From assembly GCF_001942345.1 (NCBI RefSeq), contig NZ_MKKI01000002.1:83660-147659 (forward strand): a stretch of 64,000 bases of DNA, written 5' to 3'. Positions within the stretch are counted from its first letter, which is position 1; each line of letters opens with the position of its first letter. The position numbers were made by a program, and so were the translations under genes. Positions 25,737-33,678 of the stretch are shown piece after piece. Under the pieces are notes generated by a model. That model had not been told where the DNA came from and searched no databases. It worked only from the letters and a program-made list of their open reading frames with translations. This DNA comes from Corynebacterium sp. CNJ-954. GTDB taxonomy: Bacteria; Actinomycetota; Actinomycetes; Mycobacteriales; Mycobacteriaceae.

Positions 25737-26606
25737 ATGGAGACATCACAGTCGTTGCAGGCAGGCGGTCCGGTCACCGAGCTGGGGGAGTTCCTGCGGT
25801 CACGTCGCGACCGCATCAGCCCTGACGACGCCGGGATCAACAGCTACGGACGCCGCCGCGTCCCAGGCCTACGACGCGAGGAACTCGCCCAGTTGGCGGG
25901 AGTGTCGGTGACGTACCTGACCCGGTTGGAGCAGGGGCAGTCGCAGAACGCCTCCGACGCGATCATCGACGCCCTCGCGCGCGCCCTGCAGCTCGACGCC
26001 GATGAGCGGGCACACCTCTATGCCCTGGCACACCCCGCCCCGGTGAAGCGTCCACGGTCCGCGGTGAAGCCGGAGGTCGCCAAACCTGGCGCCGAACGTC
26101 TGCTGCACTCGATGGGGGACGTCCCGGCGGTGCTGCTGGGCAGGTTCAACGACATCCTCGCGTGGAACCACTCCGGTCACCTTCTGCTGGCCGGCCACCT
26201 GGATTGTGACGCCCCGTCGCGAGCTGATGAGCGGCCGAACCAGCTGAAGCTGTTGTTCCTGGACGAGCATGTCCGCGATCTCTACGTCGACTGGGAGGAC
26301 GAGGCAGCTCTCGCCGTTGCCTCGTTGCGTTACGTCGCCGCGCAGTTCGCCGACGACCGACGCCTGGCTGAGCTCGTCGGGGAGCTGAGCATGAACAGCC
26401 CTGAGTTCGCGCGGCTGTGGGCAGGTCATGATGTTCGTCTGTGCACCAACGGTGCCAAACGATTCCGGCACCCCGAGGTCGGCGAGATGACGTTGGACTA
26501 CGAGGTCCTGCACCTGCCTGAGGGCAACGGCCAGCGCATCCTCACCCACACCGCGGAACCAGGCAGCGCGTCCTTCGCCGCACTGCGCCTGCTCACTGCT
26601 GTGTGA
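25737..26606 (+). CDS. XRE-family regulator with MmyB-like ligand-binding domain
   Basis: A 289-residue regulator. The N-terminal XRE helix-turn-helix is RREELAQLAGVSVTYLTRLE (about residues 43-62); the rest is the MmyB-like ligand-binding domain, with LGRFNDILAWNHSGHLLLAG and the conserved end TLDYEVLHLPEGNGQ. Such regulators often control neighbouring oxidoreductases and pumps. GACAAT six bases before the ATG suggests a leaderless transcript. The shared operator motif links it to the divergent MFS gene and to the SDR/cupin promoter 4 kb away. Confidence 0.88.
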   Translation: METSQSLQAGGPVTELGEFLRSRRDRISPDDAGINSYGRRRVPGLRREELAQLAGVSVTYLTRLEQGQSQNASDAIIDALARALQLDADERAHLYALAHPAPVKRPRSAVKPEVAKPGAERLLHSMGDVPAVLLGRFNDILAWNHSGHLLLAGHLDCDAPSRADERPNQLKLLFLDEHVRDLYVDWEDEAALAVASLRYVAAQFADDRRLAELVGELSMNSPEFARLWAGHDVRLCTNGAKRFRHPEVGEMTLDYEVLHLPEGNGQRILTHTAEPGSASFAALRLLTAV

Positions 26607-26609
26607 CAG

Positions 26610-27530
26610 TCATTCTCCGGTGATCCGTTCCGCCAACAACCGGTACGAGGTCAGCCGGTCGTGCGGATCACTGGTGAGTGTGTTGACCATTATCTCGTCG
26701 GCACCGTGGCTCACCGCGAGCTCGTTGAGACGCTGGACCACCACGTCCGGAGTCCCGGTGATGATCGCCGCGGACCGGGCTTTCGCACGGGTGCGTTCAG
26801 CGTCCGTCCACGGGTGAGCCGCGGTGGCATCGACGGACGGGACCGGCCCGTCGTATCCGAGATCTTTCCGGGCGCGCCACAACAGCATGGCATCGGCGAG
26901 CTGCTGTGCTCGCGCGGGATCTTCGGCGGTGGCCGCCCGTACCGCCAGCACCGTATGGGGACGGTGATCCTTCGCCGTCGAGGCCTCCCGGTAGGCGGCG
27001 GTGGCTTTCTCGCCACCGCGCGGGACGAAGAAGTGCCCGTGCGCGTAGCCTGCGCCGAGGTCTCCTGCCAGAGGTGCCGCCGAACCTCCGGCACCGAGGA
27101 CCCACACCCTTCCGTCCGGCTCACCGGGCACGGCGGGGTATTCGGTGCCCAGTGATCCCACGAGGGCATGGATCTTCTCCGCGTAGGCGGGATCATCCAG
27201 CGCGGCCCTGCCGACCCCGGTGTCCACCCGGTCGCCGTGGACCATGCCGAGCAGGCCCATCACCTCGACGACCTTCGTCGCCTGGTAGAGGGGCAGCAGA
27301 ATGCCACCGGTGCCGACGCGGATCGTCGCCGTACGTTCGAGTGCCAGTGCGGCCATCATCTCCGGGGCGGGGCTGGCGAATGAGGCGGAGTGGTGGTGTT
27401 CGGCGAACCAGATGCGGTGGTACCCGAGCGTTTCGACCTCCTGTGCCAGGCGCAGACTACTGGCGAGCGCGCCTGCTGGAGTCGGGGTGTGGTCGGTGAC
27501 GGGGACCTGGTCGAGGACGGAGAGCCTCAT
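26610..27530 (-). CDS. LLM-class flavin-dependent oxidoreductase (MsnO8-like)
   Basis: Luciferase-like monooxygenase of 306 residues using FMN or F420. It begins MRLSVLDQVPV and has RIWFAEHHHSASFASPAPE, VGTGGILLPLYQATKVVEVM and the GAGGSAAPLAGDLGAGYAHG stretch, all typical of group 1 LLM oxidoreductases. It overlaps the upstream hypothetical gene by ATGA and is the last of a four-gene minus-strand operon (SDR, hydrolase, hypothetical, LLM). The substrate is unknown. It is convergent with the XRE gene, three bases apart. Confidence 0.87.
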   Translation of the reverse strand: MRLSVLDQVPVTDHTPTPAGALASSLRLAQEVETLGYHRIWFAEHHHSASFASPAPEMMAALALERTATIRVGTGGILLPLYQATKVVEVMGLLGMVHGDRVDTGVGRAALDDPAYAEKIHALVGSLGTEYPAVPGEPDGRVWVLGAGGSAAPLAGDLGAGYAHGHFFVPRGGEKATAAYREASTAKDHRPHTVLAVRAATAEDPARAQQLADAMLLWRARKDLGYDGPVPSVDATAAHPWTDAERTRAKARSAAIITGTPDVVVQRLNELAVSHGADEIMVNTLTSDPHDRLTSYRLLAERITGE

Positions 27531-28048
27531 GCCGACCGCCTCTCGGTGGCGGGGTGGATGGCCGGGATGATCCGCCAGTCACCACCGACCTGGAAGACCA
27601 GGTTGTGGATGTCCGCCGCAGCGATCGTGCGCAGCACCGGTACCAGCTCATCGGCATGGTCCGGGCTGGCGACGTTCAGGGGCCATTCGCCGATGGTCGC
27701 ACCGCGCAGGTGGGGATGGTGGAATCCGGCACCGTAGGTCGCGATGAGGCTGACCGGCGCCAGTTTCGCCGCGCGTTGCTCCGGCCAGGTCAGCAACCAC
27801 GAGGCGAGCAGGCCACCGCGCTGGTCGCGGTGCAGGCCGGTCACCTCGATCTTGCCGGTGCCAGCGAGCAGGTGGTCGTTGAACTCGGCGAGAACCTGAC
27901 GGGCCGGGCCGTCGAGGAGCTGCACGGCCTGGGTGAACGCCGATTCTTTGCCGGCACGAGTGATGTGGCCGAAGTGGTTGCCGTCGCGGAGGTCGATGAA
28001 GTGACGGGTCAGAGCTTCCAGTGGGGCGGGAGTCGATGTGGTGGTCAT
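27527..28048 (-). CDS. hypothetical protein in SDR/LLM operon
   Basis: A 173-residue soluble protein I do not recognise. It begins MTTTSTPAPLEALTRHFIDL and includes EVTGLHRDQRGGLLASWLLT and a histidine pair in YGAGFHHPHLRGATIGEWPL that might bind a metal or ligand. The end DIHNLVFQVGGDWRIIPA is aromatic-rich. It is translationally coupled on both sides by ATGA overlaps: with the C-terminal frame of the hydrolase before it and with the LLM oxidoreductase after it. Its role should be in the same pathway. Confidence 0.7.
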   Translation of the reverse strand: MTTTSTPAPLEALTRHFIDLRDGNHFGHITRAGKESAFTQAVQLLDGPARQVLAEFNDHLLAGTGKIEVTGLHRDQRGGLLASWLLTWPEQRAAKLAPVSLIATYGAGFHHPHLRGATIGEWPLNVASPDHADELVPVLRTIAAADIHNLVFQVGGDWRIIPAIHPATERRSA

Positions 28049-28889
28049 GAGAGTTTTCCTTCCAGAGGGTGATTCAGCGGTTGGTGCTGGTGGTCTGTGT
28101 CCGTGAATGCGTTGAGCAGGGCGACGATGGCGGGTAGGACGAGTCCGGTGGGGTCGAGGATGTCGGCGTGCCCGGTGTCCGGCACCGTGCGTAGTGCCAC
28201 CTGTACGCCGGCGTCCTGCAACCGGGCGGCGTAGGCGCGCACGTCGTCGCGCACCGGGTCTCGGCGCCGACGACGAGGGACACCGGCGCCAGCCCGGTGA
28301 GGCTGTCGGCCTGCAGGGGAGTGGTGGGGACGGACCTGGGTGATGTGTGATCGCCCAGCCACAGCCGCCAGGCGGCCACGAGGCCTGGACGATCAGGTGG
28401 CACTCCTGGTGAGCCGGGGTAGGACGCACGGGAACATTCAGGGTCCAGGGGCGGGTAGGCCAGTAGTTGCAGTGGCACCCGATCGCCGGTGTTCCGGCGT
28501 GTCAGGGCAGCGAGGGCGGCGATCGTCCCGCCGGCGCTGTCACCACCGATGACGATCGGCAGGCTGTCCGCCTGTTGTTCGGCCCAGCCGAGCGCGGCGA
28601 GGGTGTCGAGAACCGCTGCCGGATGGTGGTGTCCGGGGACGAGACGGTAGTCGACGGAGATGACCGCCCACCCAGACAATGCGGCGATCCTGCCGGTGAC
28701 GGGTGCCCACTGGCGGGCGGAACCGTACTGCCAGGACCCTCCGTGTGCCCACACCAGCCATCCTCGTGGCTGGTCGGGGCAATGTACGAGGAGCGGGACG
28801 CCAGATTCGTCGGACGTCGGAGAATACTCCCACCGGGTCTGCACCCGGGTGTCGACTTGGCTGCGGACGTGGGGTTCTGTGGTGCTCAT
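28045..28889 (-). pseudogene. alpha/beta hydrolase (lipase/esterase), frameshifted
   Basis: Two reading frames together encode one alpha/beta hydrolase of about 281 residues. The first frame gives the oxyanion-hole motif AHGGSW, the nucleophile elbow GGDSAGG, and runs through SLTGLAPVSLVVGAE. The second frame resumes with DPVRDDVRAYAARLQDAGV and the catalytic-histidine region PDTGHADILDPTG, ending in a TGA that overlaps the next start (ATGA). The break is at about 28258-28266 and fits loss of one base. The preserved downstream overlap argues that the defect is recent or an artefact of sequencing. Confidence 0.8.
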
Positions 28890-28898
28890 GGGTCGGCC

Positions 28899-29687
28899 TC
28901 ATATCTGCCGCAGTGCGCCGCCGTCGACGGACCACTCGGCTCCGGTGACTTGTGCGGCACGCGGGGAAAGCAGATAGGAGATCACTGTGGCGACGTCGCG
29001 TGGCCGTCCGATCTTTCCGGTGGGCAGTCGACGTTCCTCATGGATGAACCGTTCGATCGCCGTATCGGGGTCGGTGCCGAATCGTGTGGCGAGCTGGTCA
29101 CCGAACCCACCGGGTGCGTCGAACAGTGCAGTCCGGGTGGGGCCGGGGGAGACCACGTTCGACCGGATTCTGGTGGGGCTGAACTCGATGGCCAGCGACT
29201 TCGACACCGACAGCACTGCAGCTTTGGAGGCGGCGTAGGCGGACATGGTCGGATCGGGCATCCGGGCGGCCTCACTACCCAGGTGGACGATGCTGCCGGC
29301 CGTGTTCGTGGCCCGTATCGCGGTGATGACGGCACGGGTGAGACGGACGAGCGCGACGACGTTCATGGCGAACGTCTCGTCCCACAGTGCGTCGTCGAGA
29401 CCGGTGAACGAGTCCCGGGTGTCGAACAGGGCAGCGTTGTTCACCAGCCCGTCGATATGACCGTGGCGGTCGAGTGCGTGGTCGACCAGCCGGGTCGCTG
29501 ATCCGGGGTCGGTGAGGTCAGCGGCCACGAAGTCGGCACCGGGTGGAAGGAGTCCGGACGAGGGACGGTGGCGGGCGACAGCGACGACGCGCGCACCTTC
29601 GGTGACGAGTTCCCGGACGGTGGCCAGGCCGATGCCGCTGGTGGCTCCGGTGACGATGATGACATGGCCATCAAGCTGCAGGTCCAT
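28899..29687 (-). CDS. short-chain dehydrogenase/reductase
   Basis: Classical SDR of 262 residues. It has the cofactor motif TGATSGIG (residues 13-20), NNAA, catalytic Ser in IVHLGSEAA, and YAASK with Tyr and Lys; the end ITGAEW-type segment reads VTGAEWSVDGGALRQI. It is the first gene of the minus-strand operon that continues with the hydrolase, the hypothetical and the LLM oxidoreductase. A long perfect inverted repeat lies in its leader, and the operator motif shared with the XRE promoter lies just beyond. Confidence 0.88.
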   Translation of the reverse strand: MDLQLDGHVIIVTGATSGIGLATVRELVTEGARVVAVARHRPSSGLLPPGADFVAADLTDPGSATRLVDHALDRHGHIDGLVNNAALFDTRDSFTGLDDALWDETFAMNVVALVRLTRAVITAIRATNTAGSIVHLGSEAARMPDPTMSAYAASKAAVLSVSKSLAIEFSPTRIRSNVVSPGPTRTALFDAPGGFGDQLATRFGTDPDTAIERFIHEERRLPTGKIGRPRDVATVISYLLSPRAAQVTGAEWSVDGGALRQI

Positions 29688-29698
29688 GATCTTCTCCT

Positions 29699-29734
29699 GT
29701 GTGGGGGCATGTACGTGTGGTCATGCCCCCACAC
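29699..29734. promoter_or_regulatory. perfect 13-bp inverted repeat in the SDR leader
   Basis: Arms GTGTGGGGGCATG (29699-29711) and CATGCCCCCACAC (29722-29734), perfectly complementary, 10-nt spacer. It lies 12-47 bases upstream of the SDR start on the minus strand, overlapping or adjoining the ribosome binding site. It could act as a protein operator or as an mRNA hairpin limiting SDR translation. Confidence 0.7.
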
Positions 29735-29751
29735 TCGTTCGGCTGGCGGGA

Positions 29752-29798
29752 GGTAGCCAGAACCCCCGGTTGCCTAGCACCGGTAGGGACAGGCAGGT
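29752..29798. promoter_or_regulatory. second copy of the XRE-promoter operator motif
   Basis: GGTAGCCAGA (29752-29761) and GGTTGCCTAGCAC (29768-29780) repeat exactly the two elements found at the XRE/MFS promoter. The 31-bp block from 29768 matches that at 25678 in 23 of 31 positions, the right half being the more diverged. The site is between the divergent SDR operon and cupin gene, which suggests that one regulator controls the pump, the SDR operon and perhaps the cupin. Confidence 0.7.
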
Positions 29799-29882
29799 GG
29801 TGTCCCGGATGAGCACTATGGAGGCGGGCAGATATACCGAACACGGCGCAAAGCACGATGATCCAGGCGAGAGAAGGATGAG

Positions 29883-30194
29883 ATGAAGTTTGTCGACGCG
29901 TCCGAATTCACGGCCGAGCGCCCGTGGGGATCTGTTGATCTCGGTGATATCGACCATGCGAGCGTTCGGCTGCACTGGACCGACCAGCCGTATAAATGGC
30001 ATGTCAACGATGGTCCGGAAGTCTTCGTTGTTCTCGACGGGACCGTGGACATGCACTACCGGGTTGACGGCGAAGAACGCGTAGAGCGACTCAGCCCGGG
30101 GACAGTGTGTTGTGTGGAGGCCGGGGATTCACACGTCGCGCACCCCGCGAGGGAAGCACGGATCCTGGTCATCGAGCGACAAGGCAGCATCTGA
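29883..30194 (+). CDS. cupin-domain protein, copy 2
   Basis: A 103-residue cupin protein closely related to the one at 15657-15968 (73 of 103 identical by hand alignment), with WHVNDGPEVFVVLDG and GDSHVAHP in the metal-site regions. The start follows GAGAGAAGGATG. It is divergent from the SDR operon and shares its promoter region. As with copy 1, the neighbour across or beside it is an oxidoreductase, so the pair of cupins seems to travel with redox genes. Confidence 0.8.
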   Translation: MKFVDASEFTAERPWGSVDLGDIDHASVRLHWTDQPYKWHVNDGPEVFVVLDGTVDMHYRVDGEERVERLSPGTVCCVEAGDSHVAHPAREARILVIERQGSI

Positions 30195-30454
30195 GAACCC
30201 GGGGCGGGGATAGGCTCCTATGCCGTGGGATCGTGGGTGGAAGTTAACCGATGGCCTGACCGCATTAAAGCGGTGGAATCACCGGGATCAGTTATCTCAC
30301 CCGCCTTCTGTTTGGATGCGGGCCAGTTTGTCTTGTTGCCTGCGCCCAGTCAGTCACAGACCCCGGAGTCGGACGAGATCGATCTCGACGTGCGCTTTCC
30401 ACCGCTGCTTGCGTTCATCGGTGATGCGGCAGAAGGCCCCTGATTTCCAGCCAC

Positions 30455-31348
30455 TCAGGGCGTCAGTAGCTCCTGCAGCCGGTAATGGGCCGCGGGCAAC
30501 TGTTCAGCTGGCACGATCCTTTCTGCCGCCAGAACTATTTTCGTCAGCACCGTGCCGGTGTGGGGTGTCACCATTCCAGGCTGTGTCAGACGCTCAACTG
30601 ATCCGAGATAGTCATCGGTCCATTCGTCTCGCTGAGACTGCGTCATCGCCTTGTCACGGTGAGCCGTGAGGATGGTAGCGGCGCTGGCGCCGTCAGTGCC
30701 CTCGTAAAGGGGCCCGGCATTGCGGTCGTAGACTTCAATCCGGTCGACACCGCCTGTCATCTGCTCCAACCCGGAGACCATGCCACTATAGGCGCTGGAG
30801 TGGGAAGTCTCTGTAGTCCACCGTGGAAAGTCCTCGGAGTTCACGCCGGCAAGGTAACGGGTGACGATCCCTAACCTGCTGACATCCTCGGGTACCGCGA
30901 GCGCAGTGACGCCTACGGCATATCCGGCAGCTTGAAATGTCTTGGCAGTCTCCATGACCTGGCGCGGATTAGTCAACGTATTCTCGACGATGAGGTTGTA
31001 TCTGGAGTTGCGGGTGTGCGCGATCAACTCCGACATCCAGAAGCCGACCGGCCCGTTCGACAGCACGTCCATACGTTGGGGGTCGCGTGCCATGATCTCG
31101 TTCATCATCGGATGGTTCTTCCGGAGATCATCAGAATCCAGGACGACTGCAGGGGAATCCAACTGTGCCGACAAGTAGTCGACCGTCCTGGACTTTCCTG
31201 CTGCGGGTTGCCCGGTAACGTACACCAGTCGAGGGCGGGACGATCGGTGAAACTCATCGTCGATGTCCCAGATGAGGTCGGCGAGGATGTCCTTCTGCTC
31301 TGCCGCGGACACCGGGAAATCCGCAGGGTGAAGCTGCCGGTCAGACAC
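30455..31348 (-). CDS. zeta-toxin family kinase
   Basis: A 297-residue zeta-type toxin; zeta toxins phosphorylate UDP-N-acetyl sugars and block cell-wall synthesis. The start is placed at GTG 31348 because it overlaps the stop of the upstream gene; an in-frame ATG at 31399 is possible. Walker A is GQPAAGKS at residues 46-53, and the substrate-binding motif VLDSDDLRKNHP follows; the conserved Asn/Thr patch IVENTLTNPRQVMETAKTF fits the family. It is third in a Fic - small protein - zeta operon. Confidence 0.8.
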   Translation of the reverse strand: MSDRQLHPADFPVSAAEQKDILADLIWDIDDEFHRSSRPRLVYVTGQPAAGKSRTVDYLSAQLDSPAVVLDSDDLRKNHPMMNEIMARDPQRMDVLSNGPVGFWMSELIAHTRNSRYNLIVENTLTNPRQVMETAKTFQAAGYAVGVTALAVPEDVSRLGIVTRYLAGVNSEDFPRWTTETSHSSAYSGMVSGLEQMTGGVDRIEVYDRNAGPLYEGTDGASAATILTAHRDKAMTQSQRDEWTDDYLGSVERLTQPGMVTPHTGTVLTKIVLAAERIVPAEQLPAAHYRLQELLTP

Positions 31349-31613
31349 TGGAGCTGACAGTGAGGCCACCGATGTGGTGCAGTTCGTCGCGCATGACACG
31401 TGTCCGGTTGATCAGGTCCTCACGGTCAGTGTCCACGGCGCCTGCGACATAGTCGCGGAGAGCTCGCCGACGGGAAACCCACCATTGGCGGTCGCCCTCG
31501 GTGGACGCGGCTCGTACGCGGTTCGAGTAGGCGACCTTCAACGTCGAGGCCGCTGATTTCATCACGTCGTACTCTGCGAAGAAAATGCGGGCTTTCGTCG
31601 GCTTCATGAGCAT
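31341..31613 (-). CDS. candidate antitoxin of the zeta toxin
   Basis: A 90-residue, charged, mostly helical protein (ARIFFAEYDVMKSAASTLKV, DREDLINRTRVMRDELHH) lying directly upstream of and overlapping the zeta toxin by eight bases. Size, helicity, order and translational coupling are those of an epsilon-like antitoxin, although I see no clear sequence match to known epsilon proteins. ATG 31613 is chosen after GAAAGGATGG; ATG 31622 and 31607 are alternatives. It could also protect against the Fic protein encoded 46 bases upstream. Confidence 0.6.
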   Translation of the reverse strand: MLMKPTKARIFFAEYDVMKSAASTLKVAYSNRVRAASTEGDRQWWVSRRRALRDYVAGAVDTDREDLINRTRVMRDELHHIGGLTVSSSV

Positions 31614-31659
31614 GGCGACCATCCTTTCGTCCCCATCAACCTATCACGGAAATGTGGTT

Positions 31660-32592
31660 TCAAAGACGCTCTGCATCAGATGGAAATGAACTCTGACCCG
31701 CTCCCTCTGCTCGGGAGCTGTCCGGTACCGACGCCACCAGACGGTAGACCTGTCGCAGCGGCGTCGAGTCGGTGTGAATCCCGGAAGGGTCCAGGAACGT
31801 TGCTGCCGAGGCACGGATCCAGTCTTCACAACTGACCCGGTTGAAGTGCAGTTCCACGCCGTGCTGGTGCGCGAGATCATTCATGAACAACCGGGAGATC
31901 CTCCCGTTGCCGTCCCGGAACGGATGGGCGAAGTTCAGGTCGGTGTGAATGTCGGCCAGCGCATCCACGGTCTGTTCGAACGTGGCGTCCTCCCAGGCGA
32001 CCCCGTCGATGGAGCGGTCGAGCTGGCGCATGTACATGCTCATGCTGTGGTGGTCGCCGAACCCGTGCGTGCCTTTCATCATGTTGACCACCCGCGGCTG
32101 GCCGGCCCATGCGTAGATCTCCGCGAAGAGCATGCGGTGGATCGACGACAGACGGTCGCTGGTGCTCTCCCCTTCGACCGCGAGTTCTCCGCGGGCGAAT
32201 GCCAGCCCCCGGCCTGTCGCCACCACATGTTCAACGGCGCTGAGGCGGGCGTCGTCGCGGATGCCGAGGTGGTTCCGCATCACCGTGGTGCCGGGGTAGA
32301 AGTAGCTCCTCCACACATCAGGTTCGGGCGCGGGCTCCTTCGCCCGCCCTGGCGTGCCACCGTCGTCGGCGAACCCGTCGACCTCTGTACTCGTCAGGTA
32401 GGACGGGCCGTCGCGCTGACTACGTTCCGCCAGACTCTGCATGTCCGCCGCGGTGGGCTCCCAGCCCTCCAGGACGCTGCTGTGGGCTGCTTCAATGATC
32501 GGCTCGACATCGGTATCGCCCATATCGTCGAACACCTCGGGAAATACGGCACGGTAGCCGTTGACACCGGTCAGTGTGGTGAAATCCGTCAT
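31660..32592 (-). CDS. Fic/DOC-family protein (AMP-transferase-type toxin)
   Basis: A 310-residue Fic-domain protein that would transfer AMP or another moiety onto target proteins. The intact catalytic motif HPFRDGNGRISR is at residues 223-234, with the upstream helix IHRMLFAEIYAWAGQPR of the Fic core at 151-167. About 110 N-terminal residues precede the Fic core. I do not see a clear (S/T)xxxE(G/N) inhibitory helix, so inhibition may come from a separate protein. It is the first gene of the operon with the small putative antitoxin and the zeta toxin. Confidence 0.85.
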   Translation of the reverse strand: MTDFTTLTGVNGYRAVFPEVFDDMGDTDVEPIIEAAHSSVLEGWEPTAADMQSLAERSQRDGPSYLTSTEVDGFADDGGTPGRAKEPAPEPDVWRSYFYPGTTVMRNHLGIRDDARLSAVEHVVATGRGLAFARGELAVEGESTSDRLSSIHRMLFAEIYAWAGQPRVVNMMKGTHGFGDHHSMSMYMRQLDRSIDGVAWEDATFEQTVDALADIHTDLNFAHPFRDGNGRISRLFMNDLAHQHGVELHFNRVSCEDWIRASAATFLDPSGIHTDSTPLRQVYRLVASVPDSSRAEGAGQSSFPSDAERL

Positions 32593-32773
32593 GGTCAGCG
32601 CCTTTCCGTGAAGTGCGGACTCTCAATTCTACGGCCCTGTGCCGCCTACCGCGAGGGTTTCTCGCAGAGGTTGATGCCGGATAGCTCGATGAGAACTCGG
32701 GGGATCGACCGTTACTACTGTGCTTCCGAAAGGGCACGTGGCACAGCGTCCTCGAGCATCGGATACTGGAAGA

Positions 32774-33678
32774 ATGACCGACCGTGAGATGACCCGGATA
32801 ATGGCCCCGCTCTTTACGTCGCCGGTATCGCTCGATACGTTCCGACGTCACGGCGACGACATGATTGACCGGTGGGACGGCCGCCGGTTCACGCGTGCCA
32901 TCGATACCGGGGACGCTGTGAAGGCCGTCCAAATTGATGTGAGCGAGGAGACCGGACCGACAAACTGGACGGTGACGGTCGGCGGGGACCCGACTGACAT
33001 TGAGGGCCTGGTTCGTCGGCAGTTCATCGTCGGTGATGCTGCTGGCGCGGGGTGGGAGAACACCTGCCCCGAGGTTACGGGGAAGGTGCCCCGCGAGATC
33101 ATCGAGTCTGCAGCGGTGGTGCGATCCACATCGCTGTTCCAGTCGGTGGTCCGGTGCGTGACTGCCCAGCAGGTCAACCTCGAGTTCGCCTCCGTCCTGC
33201 GGCAACGTCTGGCGGCACGGCTCGGCATCTACCATCCGTCGGAGATACGGGTGCGTACTGGTTGGATATCGACACGGCGCTGGGAACGTCGGTGGAGGAA
33301 TTACGGGAGATGCAGCTCAGCGGTATGAAAGCCAGATGCATCCTGGCGACGGCCCGCGCAATCGCAGATGGTGTCCTCGACAGTCAGACGCTCACGGACC
33401 TCGATGACGTTGAACTGCGTCGCCGTCTGACAGCGATTCCGGGTATCGGACGGTGGACCGCCGACTGGGTGATGATCCGCTGGTTCGACCGCCCATTGGT
33501 CGCAGCCGGGGACCTGGGCGTGCGGAAGGCAGTTCGCTGGCTGCACGATCTTCCTGAGATGCCGAGCGAACGCACCGTCCGTGAGCTCACCGCACACTGG
33601 GGTGAGCACGCCGCCGTGATCCAGGCGGCGGTGATGGAGGCGTTCAATCGTCGTCTGCCTACTGGTCGTCTTCAGTGA
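32774..33678 (+). pseudogene. AlkA-type DNA-3-methyladenine glycosylase, frameshifted
   Basis: Two overlapping frames encode one HhH-GPD DNA glycosylase of about 300 residues. The first part (ATG 32774, GGAAG upstream) ends its family-like sequence with SLFQSVVRCVTAQQVNLEFA and LAARLGIYHPSEI. The second part continues with SVEELREMQLSGMKARCILA and the helix-hairpin-helix LTAIPGIGRWTADWVMIRW, whose catalytic aspartate region is AAGDLGVRKAVRWL. The frame changes near 33215-33265 and the shift fits a one-base deletion. Without correction no active enzyme would be made. The end overlaps the phosphoesterase gene on the other strand by 20 bases. Confidence 0.8.

Noticed and set aside
30225..30443. 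Possible 72-codon gene between cupin copy 2 and the zeta toxin
   Set aside because: No ribosome binding site, no recognisable family and mixed composition. It could be a remnant, but the evidence is too thin. The dyad ATAGG-CT-CCTAT near 30209-30220 is noted without a role.
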